Shown in pieces: positions 28,019 through 35,938 of a stretch of DNA of 64,000 nt (positions are counted from its first letter, which is position 1; each line of letters opens with the position of its first letter). Below the pieces are notes generated by a model, which worked only from the letters and a program-made list of their open reading frames with translations, did no database searches and was not told the origin of the DNA. The DNA lies in assembly GCF_004403515.1 (NCBI RefSeq), contig NZ_SOHH01000095.1:37400-101399 (forward strand), written 5' to 3'. The DNA is from Cryobacterium fucosi. Lineage in GTDB: Bacteria > Actinomycetota > Actinomycetes > Actinomycetales > Microbacteriaceae. Made by a program: the position numbers and the translations under genes.

Positions 28019-28741
28019 TCACCGATCGCGCGGATTCCCGGGGGCCCCGCCGGCGTCGGCATCACGTTCAAACCCGGCGTCGATGTTCACGTCGATGTTC
28101 ACGTCGATGTTCACATCGATGTCGGCGCCGGTCTCCAGATCGCCGCATTCCACCGGCACGGCCTGGTGTGCGAGCAGGTAGGGACGGGCCCCGGTGTCTC
28201 CACTGACCGAGGCGATCAGGTCGGCCCAGTGCGCGCGCCCGATCACGACCGGATGCCCCGGCCGGCCCTCGAAACAGGCCTGCCTCAGGCTGTCCGGGCC
28301 GATGGCTGCCGGGCCGATGGGTGCCGGGCCGTCGGGTGCGGCTCCGGCGGCCCCAGGGCCGATCAGTCGCCGGACCGTGGCCTCGGTCAGCCCGGGCACG
28401 TCGACCGGGACGACGGCCACGGCGAGCGGACCGGGGCCGAGCGCCGTCGCCGCGCGCAGCCCCGCCTTGAGCGAGGCGGAGAGCCCGCCGGCCCAGTCCT
28501 CGGCCCGCGAGAGCACCAGTTCGCCCGGCCGATAGCGGCCGAGCAGCGCCTCCGCCTCGTCGGCCCCGGCCCCGAGCACGACGATCACCGGGTAGCAACC
28601 GGCGGAGGCAAGGGTTTCGACGGCCCTGACCAGCCAGGACCGACCCTCGCACGTGACTGCGAGCGCCTTCGGCCGGCCATACCGGGAGCCGGCGCCGGCG
28701 GCGAGCACGAGGCCGGCAACAGGGGCAGCGATGGGCGTCAT
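28019..28741 (-). CDS. MocA-like molybdenum cofactor cytidylyltransferase
   Basis: This 240-residue nucleotidyltransferase has the signature LVLAAGAGSRYGRPKAL, VPVDVPGL in the middle, and GRPGHPVVIG with SGDTGARPYL in the C-terminal half. This matches MocA-type proteins that make the cytidine form of the cofactor used by xanthine-dehydrogenase-family enzymes, one of which is encoded at 35.9-39.5 kb. The ATG at 28741 is chosen because TACGAT lies seven bases upstream (leaderless layout); an ATG at 28750 is the alternative. The C-terminus contains three 12-bp tandem units (28079-28114) encoding alternating Asp/Asn, Val and Ile. That tail is unlikely to be catalytic. Confidence 0.85.
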   Translation of the reverse strand: MTPIAAPVAGLVLAAGAGSRYGRPKALAVTCEGRSWLVRAVETLASAGCYPVIVVLGAGADEAEALLGRYRPGELVLSRAEDWAGGLSASLKAGLRAATALGPGPLAVAVVPVDVPGLTEATVRRLIGPGAAGAAPDGPAPIGPAAIGPDSLRQACFEGRPGHPVVIGRAHWADLIASVSGDTGARPYLLAHQAVPVECGDLETGADIDVNIDVNIDVNIDAGFERDADAGGAPGNPRDR

Positions 28742-28748
28742 GCCTGCC

Positions 28749-28754
28749 ATCGTA
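28749..28754 (-). promoter_or_regulatory. -10-like box of possibly leaderless mocA-like gene
   Basis: TACGAT on the minus strand lies seven bases before the ATG at 28741. No ribosome site with normal spacing is present. Confidence 0.35.
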
Positions 28755-28890
28755 GGCCGACCCTGGCCTCTCGTTGCCGGACTGGGGCCGAGCCATCGGT
28801 GGCAGACTGTGGGGATGGTGCAACAGCGCAACGGGTTGTCGATTCACGGGCCGTCTCTCCACGGGGCAGCGCCCCAACGGGCAGCCGCTC

Positions 28891-29376
28891 ATGGCTGAGC
28901 GCACGCTGATCCTGCTCCGGCACGCCAAGTCCGACTGGTCGGGCGACGAGGCCGACATCGACCGTCCCCTCAACGGCCGGGGCCGCCACCAGGCGCCGCG
29001 CGCCGGGAAGTGGCTGGCCCGCAGCATCCCTGTCATCGACCTCGCGGTCGTCTCGCCGGCGAACCGGGCACGCAGCACCTGGGAACTGGTCTCGGCGGAG
29101 CTCGACGCCGTGCCGCCGACCCAGGTCGACGACCGCGCCTATGCCGCGTCGGCCGGGCAACTGCTCGGTGTGCTGCGCGACCTGCCGGACCACGCCGGCA
29201 TCGTCGTGCTGGTCGGCCACAACCCGGGGATCGAGAACCTGGCCTCGCTGCTGACCGGGGAGTCCGTGCCCATGCCGACCTCGGCGATCGCGGTGATCGG
29301 CCTGGCCGGCCCGTGGACGGACGCCGGTCGCTTCCCGGCGGTGCTTCGCGCCTCGGGCAGGCCCCCGGCGGAATAG
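28891..29376 (+). CDS. SixA-like histidine phosphatase
   Basis: This 161-residue protein of the histidine phosphatase superfamily has the catalytic LLRHAKS motif at the N-terminus and VGHNPGIENL later. It resembles SixA-type phosphohistidine phosphatases. The ATG at 28891 is chosen because it places RHAK at the expected distance; no strong ribosome site is seen. It is divergent from the mocA-like gene. The substrate is unknown. Confidence 0.87.
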   Translation: MAERTLILLRHAKSDWSGDEADIDRPLNGRGRHQAPRAGKWLARSIPVIDLAVVSPANRARSTWELVSAELDAVPPTQVDDRAYAASAGQLLGVLRDLPDHAGIVVLVGHNPGIENLASLLTGESVPMPTSAIAVIGLAGPWTDAGRFPAVLRASGRPPAE

Positions 29377-29481
29377 AGTCGGCATCGGCATCGGCATCGG
29401 CGTCGGCGGTTGGAGTCGGCTCAGTGGGCTGACCACGCTCGGCGCGAACAGGGCTTGCCCTCCGGGACCGAGTGCGCGTGA

Positions 29482-29710
29482 CCGGTGGTCGAGCTCGTCG
29501 AGACCCGGTGGCGTGATTTCGACAGGCTCAATCACCGGAGGGGCTCAATCACCGGACAGGCTTAATCACCGGACGGGGTCGAGTTCCGGTGGTCGAGCGC
29601 GTCGAGACCGAGTCGCCATGATTTCGACAGGCTCAATCACCGGACGGGCTCACTCACCGGACAGGCTTAATCACCGGACAGGCTCGACCGCCGGTGGTCG
29701 AGCTCGTCGA
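29482..29710. repeat. GGTGGTCGAG-family repeat cluster 3
   Basis: Three GGTGGTCGAG units alternate with TTTCGACAGGCTCAATCACCGG arms. Several degenerate short copies of the form GGCTTAATCACCGGAC lie between them. The cluster follows the SixA-like gene. Confidence 0.8.
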
Positions 29711-29756
29711 CCTGGCCAATTCGCCGGGGTGGATGCCGATGGCGTCGCACAAAGTG

Positions 29757-29770
29757 TGCAAACGTTTGCA
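29757..29770. promoter_or_regulatory. LacI-family operator (perfect palindrome)
   Basis: TGCAAACGTTTGCA is a perfect 14-bp palindrome with the central CG typical of LacI/GalR-family operators. It lies 181 bp before the amylopullulanase start. Confidence 0.75.
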
Positions 29771-29864
29771 CGATGCGGGCTGGCCGAAATGCGGGGATTT
29801 GGCTCTCTGATGAGGGGTGTTTCCCGCGATTCGGTCGAATCGGACAAATCCGTGACCAAAAACA

Positions 29865-29878
29865 TGTAAACGCTTGCA
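29865..29878. promoter_or_regulatory. Second LacI-family operator (near-perfect)
   Basis: TGTAAACGCTTGCA matches the same TGNAAACGNTTGCA pattern 108 bp downstream of the first site and 73 bp before the amylopullulanase start. TTGCAG inside it could be a -35 element with TAGCGT 18 bp later, so a bound repressor would block transcription. Confidence 0.7.
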
Positions 29879-29950
29879 GGATCGGTGTGGCGCGGAGTAG
29901 CGTCTGACCCGTTGTCCTTTGCGCAGCACCGCGCCGAACGGGGAGAGTCA

Positions 29951-32900
29951 ATGCTGACCAATCGCACCGCCGCACGCCGAATCCTGGCCACGATCGGCTC
30001 CGGGGCGATCATCGTCTCCGGCCTCGTCTTCGCCCCGATCGCCGCCGCAGCGGCCACGCCGACCGTCGCCCTCGCCGGCAGCCTCCAGAACGAACTCGGC
30101 TGCACCGAAGACTGGCAACCGAGCTGCGCCGCCACCGAGCTCGCCCCGACCGGGACCGACGGGATCTGGGCGGCCGAGTTCACCCTCCCCGCGGGCAGCT
30201 ACGACTACAAGGTGGCCCTCAACGACACCTGGGACGTCGCCTACGGGCTCGACGGCGGAGCGGACAACATCCCGCTGACCATCGCCGGCGACAGCACCCT
30301 GCGTTTCACCTTCGACCTCGCGAAGAAGCGGGTCGGCCTGGAGGCGCTCTCCCTTGAAGGGCCATACTCCCAGACGGATGCCCCGCTCGCGGCCGCCCCC
30401 ATCCGCGAACCCGGCAGCGACGAGCAGTTCTACTTCGTGATGACCGACCGGTTCAAGGACGGCGACCCGACCAACAACACCGCCGGTCTCGGCGCCGATC
30501 CGCAGGTCTCCGGCTTCGACCCGACCAACAAGGGCTTCTACAACGGCGGCGACCTCGCGGGTCTCCGCTCCTCCCTCGACTACATCCAGGGGCTCGGCAC
30601 GAGCGCCCTCTGGCTGACACCGTCATTCATGAACAACCCGGTCCAGGGCGTCGGCGTGAACGCCTCGGCCGGCTACCACGGCTACTGGATCACCGACTTC
30701 ACCAGGATCGACCCGCACCTCGGCACGAACGCCGAACTCGAGGCGCTCATCGCCGACGCGCACGCCCGCGGCATCAAGGTCTACTTCGACATCATCACCA
30801 ACCACACCGCCGACCTGATCGACTACGCGGAGAAGAAGTACAGCTACATCGACAAGGCCACCTCGCCGTACACGACCGCGGCCGGCGTCGCCTTCGACCC
30901 GGCCGACTACGCAGGCACGCCCGACTTCCCCGTGCTCGACACGACCTCGTTCCCGTACACGCCGACCCTGACTCCGGCCAACGCGAACCGCAAGGTGCCG
31001 GCCTGGCTGAACGACCCCACGCTCTACCACAACCGCGGCGACTCGACCTTCGAGGGCGAGAGCGCGCTCGACGGTGACTTCTCCGGCCTCGACGACCTGA
31101 TGACCGAGAACCCGGCCGTCGTGAACGGCTTCATCGACATCTACAAGACCTGGGTCGACCTCGGCATCGACGGCTTCCGCATCGACACCGTCAAGCACGT
31201 GAACCTCGAGTTCTGGCAGACCTGGTCCACCGCCGTGCGCGACTACGCCCGCGCCAAGGGCAAGCCCGACTTCTTCATGTTCGGCGAGGTCTACGACGCG
31301 GATGCCGCCAAGACCTCCCCCTACGTGCGGAAGACCGACCTCAGTTCGGTTCTCGACTTCGGCTTCCAATCGCAGGCCACGAGCTTCGCGGCCGGCAACT
31401 CCGCCAAGGGCCTCAGCCAGCTGTATGCCGGCGACGACCGGTACACCACCCCCGACTCCAACGCCTACGCCCTGCCGACCTTCCTCGGCAACCACGACAT
31501 GGGCCGGATCGGCTCCTTCCTCAAGAGCACCGACTCCCCGGTGCAGCGGGACAAGCTCGCCCACGATCTCATGTACCTCACCCGCGGCCAGCCCGTCGTC
31601 TACTACGGCGACGAGCAGGGCTTCGCCGGCACCGGCGGCGACAAGGACGCCCGCCAGTCCCTGTTCGCCAGCCAGGTCACCGACTACACGAACCAGCCGC
31701 TGATCACGGGGGAGACGGCCGGGTCGGTCGACCGCTTCGGCACGGATGCCCCGCTCTACACCCACATCAGCGCCCTCTCCGCGCTCCGGAGGAACAACCC
31801 CGCCCTGGCCACCGGCGCCCAGATCGAGCGCTACACCGACACCGGAGCCGGCATCTACGCCTTCAGCCGGGTCGACCGCACCGCGAAGATCGAGCACCTC
31901 GTCGCCGTGAACAACTCGGCCACCGCCAAGACGGTCACGGTGCCGACCCTCACCAAGAACGCGGCCTTCTCCGTGCTCTACGGAGCCGGTACGCCGGGCA
32001 CCGCCACCGCCACCGGCGAGCTCTCGGTGACCGTGCCCGCCCTCGGCTCGGTCGTGCTCGTCGCCGACCGCCCGGTCACGGCGCCGAGCGCGGCCACAGC
32101 GATCACGGTCGCCGCCCCGAAGGCCGGCGCCGGCGTATCCGGAGTCTCACCCGTGGCCGCCGCGGTCGACGAGGGCACCTGGGCAGAGACCGGCTTCGCC
32201 TGGCGCGTGGTCGGCTCCCCGGACTGGACCGCCCTCGGCACCGCGGAGGACACCACCCCCCGGGTGTTCCACGACACGGCCGGCCTCGCCAAGGGCACCC
32301 TGGTCGAGTACCGTGCGGTGACCACGGATGCCGCCGGCCAGCGCGCCGCCGCCTCCACCTTCGCCTCGGTGGGCAACACCGTTTCCCTTGCCGACACCGG
32401 CACGCCGACGCCCGCCATCGACATGGTCACGGTCGCCGGCAACCTCGACTCGGAGATCGGCTGCGCGGGCGACTGGCAGCCCGGCTGCGAGGCCGCGAAG
32501 CTCACCAAGCGCGCCGACGGCATCTACGCCGGCACCTTCGACCTTCCGGCCGGCGCCTACGAGTACAAGATCGCGATCAACGGCTCCTGGGACGTCAACT
32601 ACGGTGCGGGCGGCGTGCCGAACGGCGCGAACGTCGCCTTCACCGCACCGGGCGGACCGGTGACGTTCTACTTCGACCCGCGCAGCAACTTCTTCCAGAA
32701 CACCGCTCAGGGCCCGATCGTCGTGGCGGCCGGCTCCTTCCAGGAGGAGGCAGGGTGCCCCGGAGACTGGAAACCCGACTGCCTCGCCACCTGGCTGCAG
32801 GACATCGACGGTGACGGCATCCTCACCTGGAGCACCAGCACCCTGCCCACCGGCAGCTACGAGGCCAAGGCCGCGCACAATCTCGGCTGGGACGAGAACT

Positions 32901-35698
32901 ACGGCGCGAACGGCGTGCCGAACGGCGCCAACATCGGCTTCAGCGTGACCGAGGGAAAGCAGACCACGTTCAGCTACGACCTGGCCAGCCATGTGCTCAC
33001 CATCCAAGCGACAGACCCGCCGCTCGCCGGCACCGGTCAGCAGCGCGCGCACTGGCTGAGCGAGAAGACGCTGGCCTGGCCGCGGGACCTGCTGCCGGTG
33101 AACGCCGATCCGGCCGATCTCGTCTACGCCCTGAACACCTCACCGGATGCCACCCTGGCACTCGCCGACGGGGCTGTGACCGGCGGCGACACCGTGAAGC
33201 TCGCCTACGACAAGGCGGGCCTGACCGACGCGCAGAAGAAGGCGTTTCCCGCGCTGGCGAACTCCGTCGTGTTGCGCCCGGTCGGCACCGACCGGGCAGG
33301 CATCGAGCGTCTGCTCACCACCCAGCTGCAGGTCAGCCAGGCCGGTGCCGACGGAGTGCTGAGCGCGCTCACCGGGGTGCAGCTGCCCGGCGTGCTCGAC
33401 GACCTCTACGCGGATGCCGCCGCCTCCCGCCCGCTCGGCGTGACCTGGTCGAAGAAACGGCCGACCGTCGCGGTCTGGGCGCCGACCGCCCAGAAGGTGG
33501 ACCTGCTCGCCTGGACCGCCGGCGACGCCGCCGAACTCGAGCGGGTCGCCCTGAACCGCCAGGCCGACGGCACCTGGACGGTGACCGGAGCGAAGGGCTG
33601 GGCCGATGCATCCTTCGTCTTCGAGGTCACGGTCTTCGCGCCGACCACCGGCAAGATCGAGGTCAACCAGGTCACCGACCCGTACTCGGTTGCCCTGACC
33701 ACCAACTCGACCCGATCGGTCTTCGTCGACCTGGCCGACCGGAAGTACCGGCCGAAGAAGTGGGAGAAGGCGGAGTCGCCAGAGATCGACAACCCCGTCG
33801 ACCGATCGATCTACGAGCTGCACGTTCGTGACTTCTCGATCTCCGACGACACCGTGCCGGAGCCGCTCCGCGGAACCTACGGCGCCTTCGGCGTGGACAG
33901 CGCCGGCACCCGGCACCTCGCCGAGCTGGCGGATGCCGGCCTGAACACCGTGCACCTCCTGCCGACCTTCGACATCGCCACGATCGAGGAAGACCGGAGC
34001 AAGCAGGCCGTGCCGGCCTGCGACCTCGCCTCGTTCGGGCCGGCCTCGCCGGAGCAGCAGGCCTGTGTGCAGGCCACCGCCGACGCCGACGGCTTCAACT
34101 GGGGCTACGACCCGCTGCACTTCCAGGCGCCGGAGGGCTCCTACGCGGTGAACCCGCGGGGCGGAGGCCGGGTGGCCGAGTTCCGCAGCATGGTGGGCGC
34201 CCTGCACGAGGACGGCCTGCAGGTCGTGCTCGACGAGGTCTACAACCACACCGCGGCGAGCGGCCAGACCGCCAAGTCCGTGCTCGACAAGGTCGTGCCC
34301 GGCTACTACCACCGGTTGAACCCGTTGGGCGCGGTCGAGACCTCGACCTGCTGCCAGAACGTGGCCACCGAGCACCGGATGGCCGAACGGCTCATGGTCG
34401 ACTCGGTCGTGCTCTGGGCGAGGGAATACCGGGTCGACGGCTTCCGATTCGACCTGATGGGTCACCACTCGAAGGAGAACCTGCTGAACGTGCGGCGTGC
34501 GCTGAACACGCTCACCGAGAAGAAGGACGGCGTAGACGGCAAGTCGATCTACCTCTACGGCGAGGGTTGGAACTTCGGCGAGGTGGCGAACAACGCGCTG
34601 TTCGAGCAGGCGACGCAGGGCCAGCTCGGCGGCACCGGCATCGGCACCTTCAACGACCGGCTGCGCGACGCCGTGCACGGCGGCAGCCCCGTCGACGGCG
34701 GCACCGCGCAGCAGCAGGGCTTCGGCACCGGGCTCGGCACCGACTCGAACGGCGCGGCGATCAACGGCACCCCGGAGCAGGCGCTTGCCAAGCTGGCCCA
34801 GGCGAGCGACCTGGTGCGACTCGGACTCGCCGCGAACCTGAGGGACTTCAGCTTCGTGACCAGCGACGGCACCGTGAAACGCGGCGACCAGCTCGACTAC
34901 AACGGTTCCCCGGCCGGTTACGCCGACCAGCCCGACGAGGTGATCAATTACGTCGACGCGCACGACAACGAGACGCTCTTCGACCTGCTCGCGCTCAAGA
35001 TGCCGGCCGACAGCGCGATGGCCGACCGGGTGCGGATGAACACCCTCTCCCTGGCCACCGCGACCCTCTCCCAGTCGCCGTCGCTCTGGCACGCCGGCAC
35101 CGACCTGCTCCGCTCCAAGTCGCTTGACCGGGACAGCTACAACGCGGGCGACTGGTTCAACCGGATCGACTGGACCGGCCAGACGAACAACTTCGGGGTG
35201 GGTCTGCCGTCGGCGGCCGCGAACAAGGACAAGTGGGACATCCAGCGGCCGTTGCTGGAGGACCCGGCGCTCGTTCCGACCCCGGGCGACATTGCGGCCG
35301 CGTCGAACCAGGCGCAGGATCTGCTCCGGCTCAAGCAGTCGACCGGGCTGTTCCGGCTCGGCGACGCGAAACTGATCAAGCAGAAGCTGACCTTCCCGGC
35401 CGCCGGGACCGCGGCGACCCCGGGGGTGATCGTGATGAGTATCGACGACACCGTCGGTGCCGACGTCGACCGCAAGCTCGATGGGGTGCTCACGGTGTTC
35501 AACGCGAGCCCTGAGCCGCAGACCATTCGACTGGCGGACCTGGCCGGGAAGACCTACACGCTCAGCGCCATCCAGGCGAAGGGCGCGGATGCCTCGGTCA
35601 AGACCACCACGTGGGCTGCGGCCACCGGCACGGTCACCGTGCCTGCCCGCACCGTGGCCGTTCTCGTCGACGACCAGAAGAAGTCGGGGAGAAGGTAG
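29951..35698 (+). CDS. Secreted amylopullulanase (alpha-amylase plus pullulanase)
   Basis: This 1915-residue exoenzyme degrades starch or pullulan. A signal peptide spans about residues 1-34. Three X25-type starch-binding modules begin at about 37, 823 and 923, each containing GC-EDWQP-C-like blocks. The first GH13 domain (about 140-680) has Asp412, Glu446 and Asp516 as likely catalytic residues. The second, pullulanase-type domain (about 1060-1910) has NWGYDP near 1385 and Asp1501, Glu1538 and Asp1672. GGGGAGAG precedes the ATG. No sortase or membrane anchor is seen at the C-terminus. Two upstream LacI-type operators suggest repression relieved by malto-oligosaccharides. One gene thus encodes both alpha-1,4 and alpha-1,6 cleavage. 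Confidence 0.93.
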   Translation: MLTNRTAARRILATIGSGAIIVSGLVFAPIAAAAATPTVALAGSLQNELGCTEDWQPSCAATELAPTGTDGIWAAEFTLPAGSYDYKVALNDTWDVAYGLDGGADNIPLTIAGDSTLRFTFDLAKKRVGLEALSLEGPYSQTDAPLAAAPIREPGSDEQFYFVMTDRFKDGDPTNNTAGLGADPQVSGFDPTNKGFYNGGDLAGLRSSLDYIQGLGTSALWLTPSFMNNPVQGVGVNASAGYHGYWITDFTRIDPHLGTNAELEALIADAHARGIKVYFDIITNHTADLIDYAEKKYSYIDKATSPYTTAAGVAFDPADYAGTPDFPVLDTTSFPYTPTLTPANANRKVPAWLNDPTLYHNRGDSTFEGESALDGDFSGLDDLMTENPAVVNGFIDIYKTWVDLGIDGFRIDTVKHVNLEFWQTWSTAVRDYARAKGKPDFFMFGEVYDADAAKTSPYVRKTDLSSVLDFGFQSQATSFAAGNSAKGLSQLYAGDDRYTTPDSNAYALPTFLGNHDMGRIGSFLKSTDSPVQRDKLAHDLMYLTRGQPVVYYGDEQGFAGTGGDKDARQSLFASQVTDYTNQPLITGETAGSVDRFGTDAPLYTHISALSALRRNNPALATGAQIERYTDTGAGIYAFSRVDRTAKIEHLVAVNNSATAKTVTVPTLTKNAAFSVLYGAGTPGTATATGELSVTVPALGSVVLVADRPVTAPSAATAITVAAPKAGAGVSGVSPVAAAVDEGTWAETGFAWRVVGSPDWTALGTAEDTTPRVFHDTAGLAKGTLVEYRAVTTDAAGQRAAASTFASVGNTVSLADTGTPTPAIDMVTVAGNLDSEIGCAGDWQPGCEAAKLTKRADGIYAGTFDLPAGAYEYKIAINGSWDVNYGAGGVPNGANVAFTAPGGPVTFYFDPRSNFFQNTAQGPIVVAAGSFQEEAGCPGDWKPDCLATWLQDIDGDGILTWSTSTLPTGSYEAKAAHNLGWDENYGANGVPNGANIGFSVTEGKQTTFSYDLASHVLTIQATDPPLAGTGQQRAHWLSEKTLAWPRDLLPVNADPADLVYALNTSPDATLALADGAVTGGDTVKLAYDKAGLTDAQKKAFPALANSVVLRPVGTDRAGIERLLTTQLQVSQAGADGVLSALTGVQLPGVLDDLYADAAASRPLGVTWSKKRPTVAVWAPTAQKVDLLAWTAGDAAELERVALNRQADGTWTVTGAKGWADASFVFEVTVFAPTTGKIEVNQVTDPYSVALTTNSTRSVFVDLADRKYRPKKWEKAESPEIDNPVDRSIYELHVRDFSISDDTVPEPLRGTYGAFGVDSAGTRHLAELADAGLNTVHLLPTFDIATIEEDRSKQAVPACDLASFGPASPEQQACVQATADADGFNWGYDPLHFQAPEGSYAVNPRGGGRVAEFRSMVGALHEDGLQVVLDEVYNHTAASGQTAKSVLDKVVPGYYHRLNPLGAVETSTCCQNVATEHRMAERLMVDSVVLWAREYRVDGFRFDLMGHHSKENLLNVRRALNTLTEKKDGVDGKSIYLYGEGWNFGEVANNALFEQATQGQLGGTGIGTFNDRLRDAVHGGSPVDGGTAQQQGFGTGLGTDSNGAAINGTPEQALAKLAQASDLVRLGLAANLRDFSFVTSDGTVKRGDQLDYNGSPAGYADQPDEVINYVDAHDNETLFDLLALKMPADSAMADRVRMNTLSLATATLSQSPSLWHAGTDLLRSKSLDRDSYNAGDWFNRIDWTGQTNNFGVGLPSAAANKDKWDIQRPLLEDPALVPTPGDIAAASNQAQDLLRLKQSTGLFRLGDAKLIKQKLTFPAAGTAATPGVIVMSIDDTVGADVDRKLDGVLTVFNASPEPQTIRLADLAGKTYTLSAIQAKGADASVKTTTWAAATGTVTVPARTVAVLVDDQKKSGRR

Positions 35699-35703
35699 TC
35701 GAA

Positions 35704-35938
35704 CCCCGGTGGTCGGGCCGCGGTGGTCGGGCCGCGGTGCCGGTGGTCGAGCTTGTCGAGACCCGCGCCGGCGTGATTTCGACGGGCTCAATCACCGCGG
35801 TGGTCGAGCTCAGGTACCGGTGGTCGAGCTTGTCGAGACCCGTGCCGGCGTGATTTCGACGGGCTCAATCACCGCGGTGCCGGCGTGATTTCGGCGGGCT
35901 CAATCACCGCGGTGGTCGAGCCTGTCGAGACCTCACCG
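35704..35938. repeat. GGTGGTCGAG-family repeat cluster 4, overlapping a gene end
   Basis: Four to five GGTGGTCGAG units and three TTTCGACGGGCTCAATCACC arms are present, including a roughly 80-bp near-identical duplication. The distal part (35869-35938) lies inside the xanthine dehydrogenase reading frame and encodes its last 22 residues. Confidence 0.85.

Larger units (their letters stand above)
29377..29950. other. Intergenic region with repeats and amylopullulanase control sites
   Basis: No gene is seen in this 574-bp gap. From left to right it holds a short CGGCAT tandem repeat (about 29380-29407), GGTGGTCGAG-family cluster 3, and two LacI-type operators. The AT-richer leader of the amylopullulanase gene follows. 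Confidence 0.6.

Noticed and set aside
29885..29950. Upstream extension of the amylopullulanase from an earlier in-frame GTG
   Set aside because: It would place a charged stretch before the signal peptide, and the ATG at 29951 has a strong ribosome site.
33140..35791. 883-codon minus-strand frame over the pullulanase half
   Set aside because: It is antisense to conserved catalytic motifs and ends in repeat DNA.
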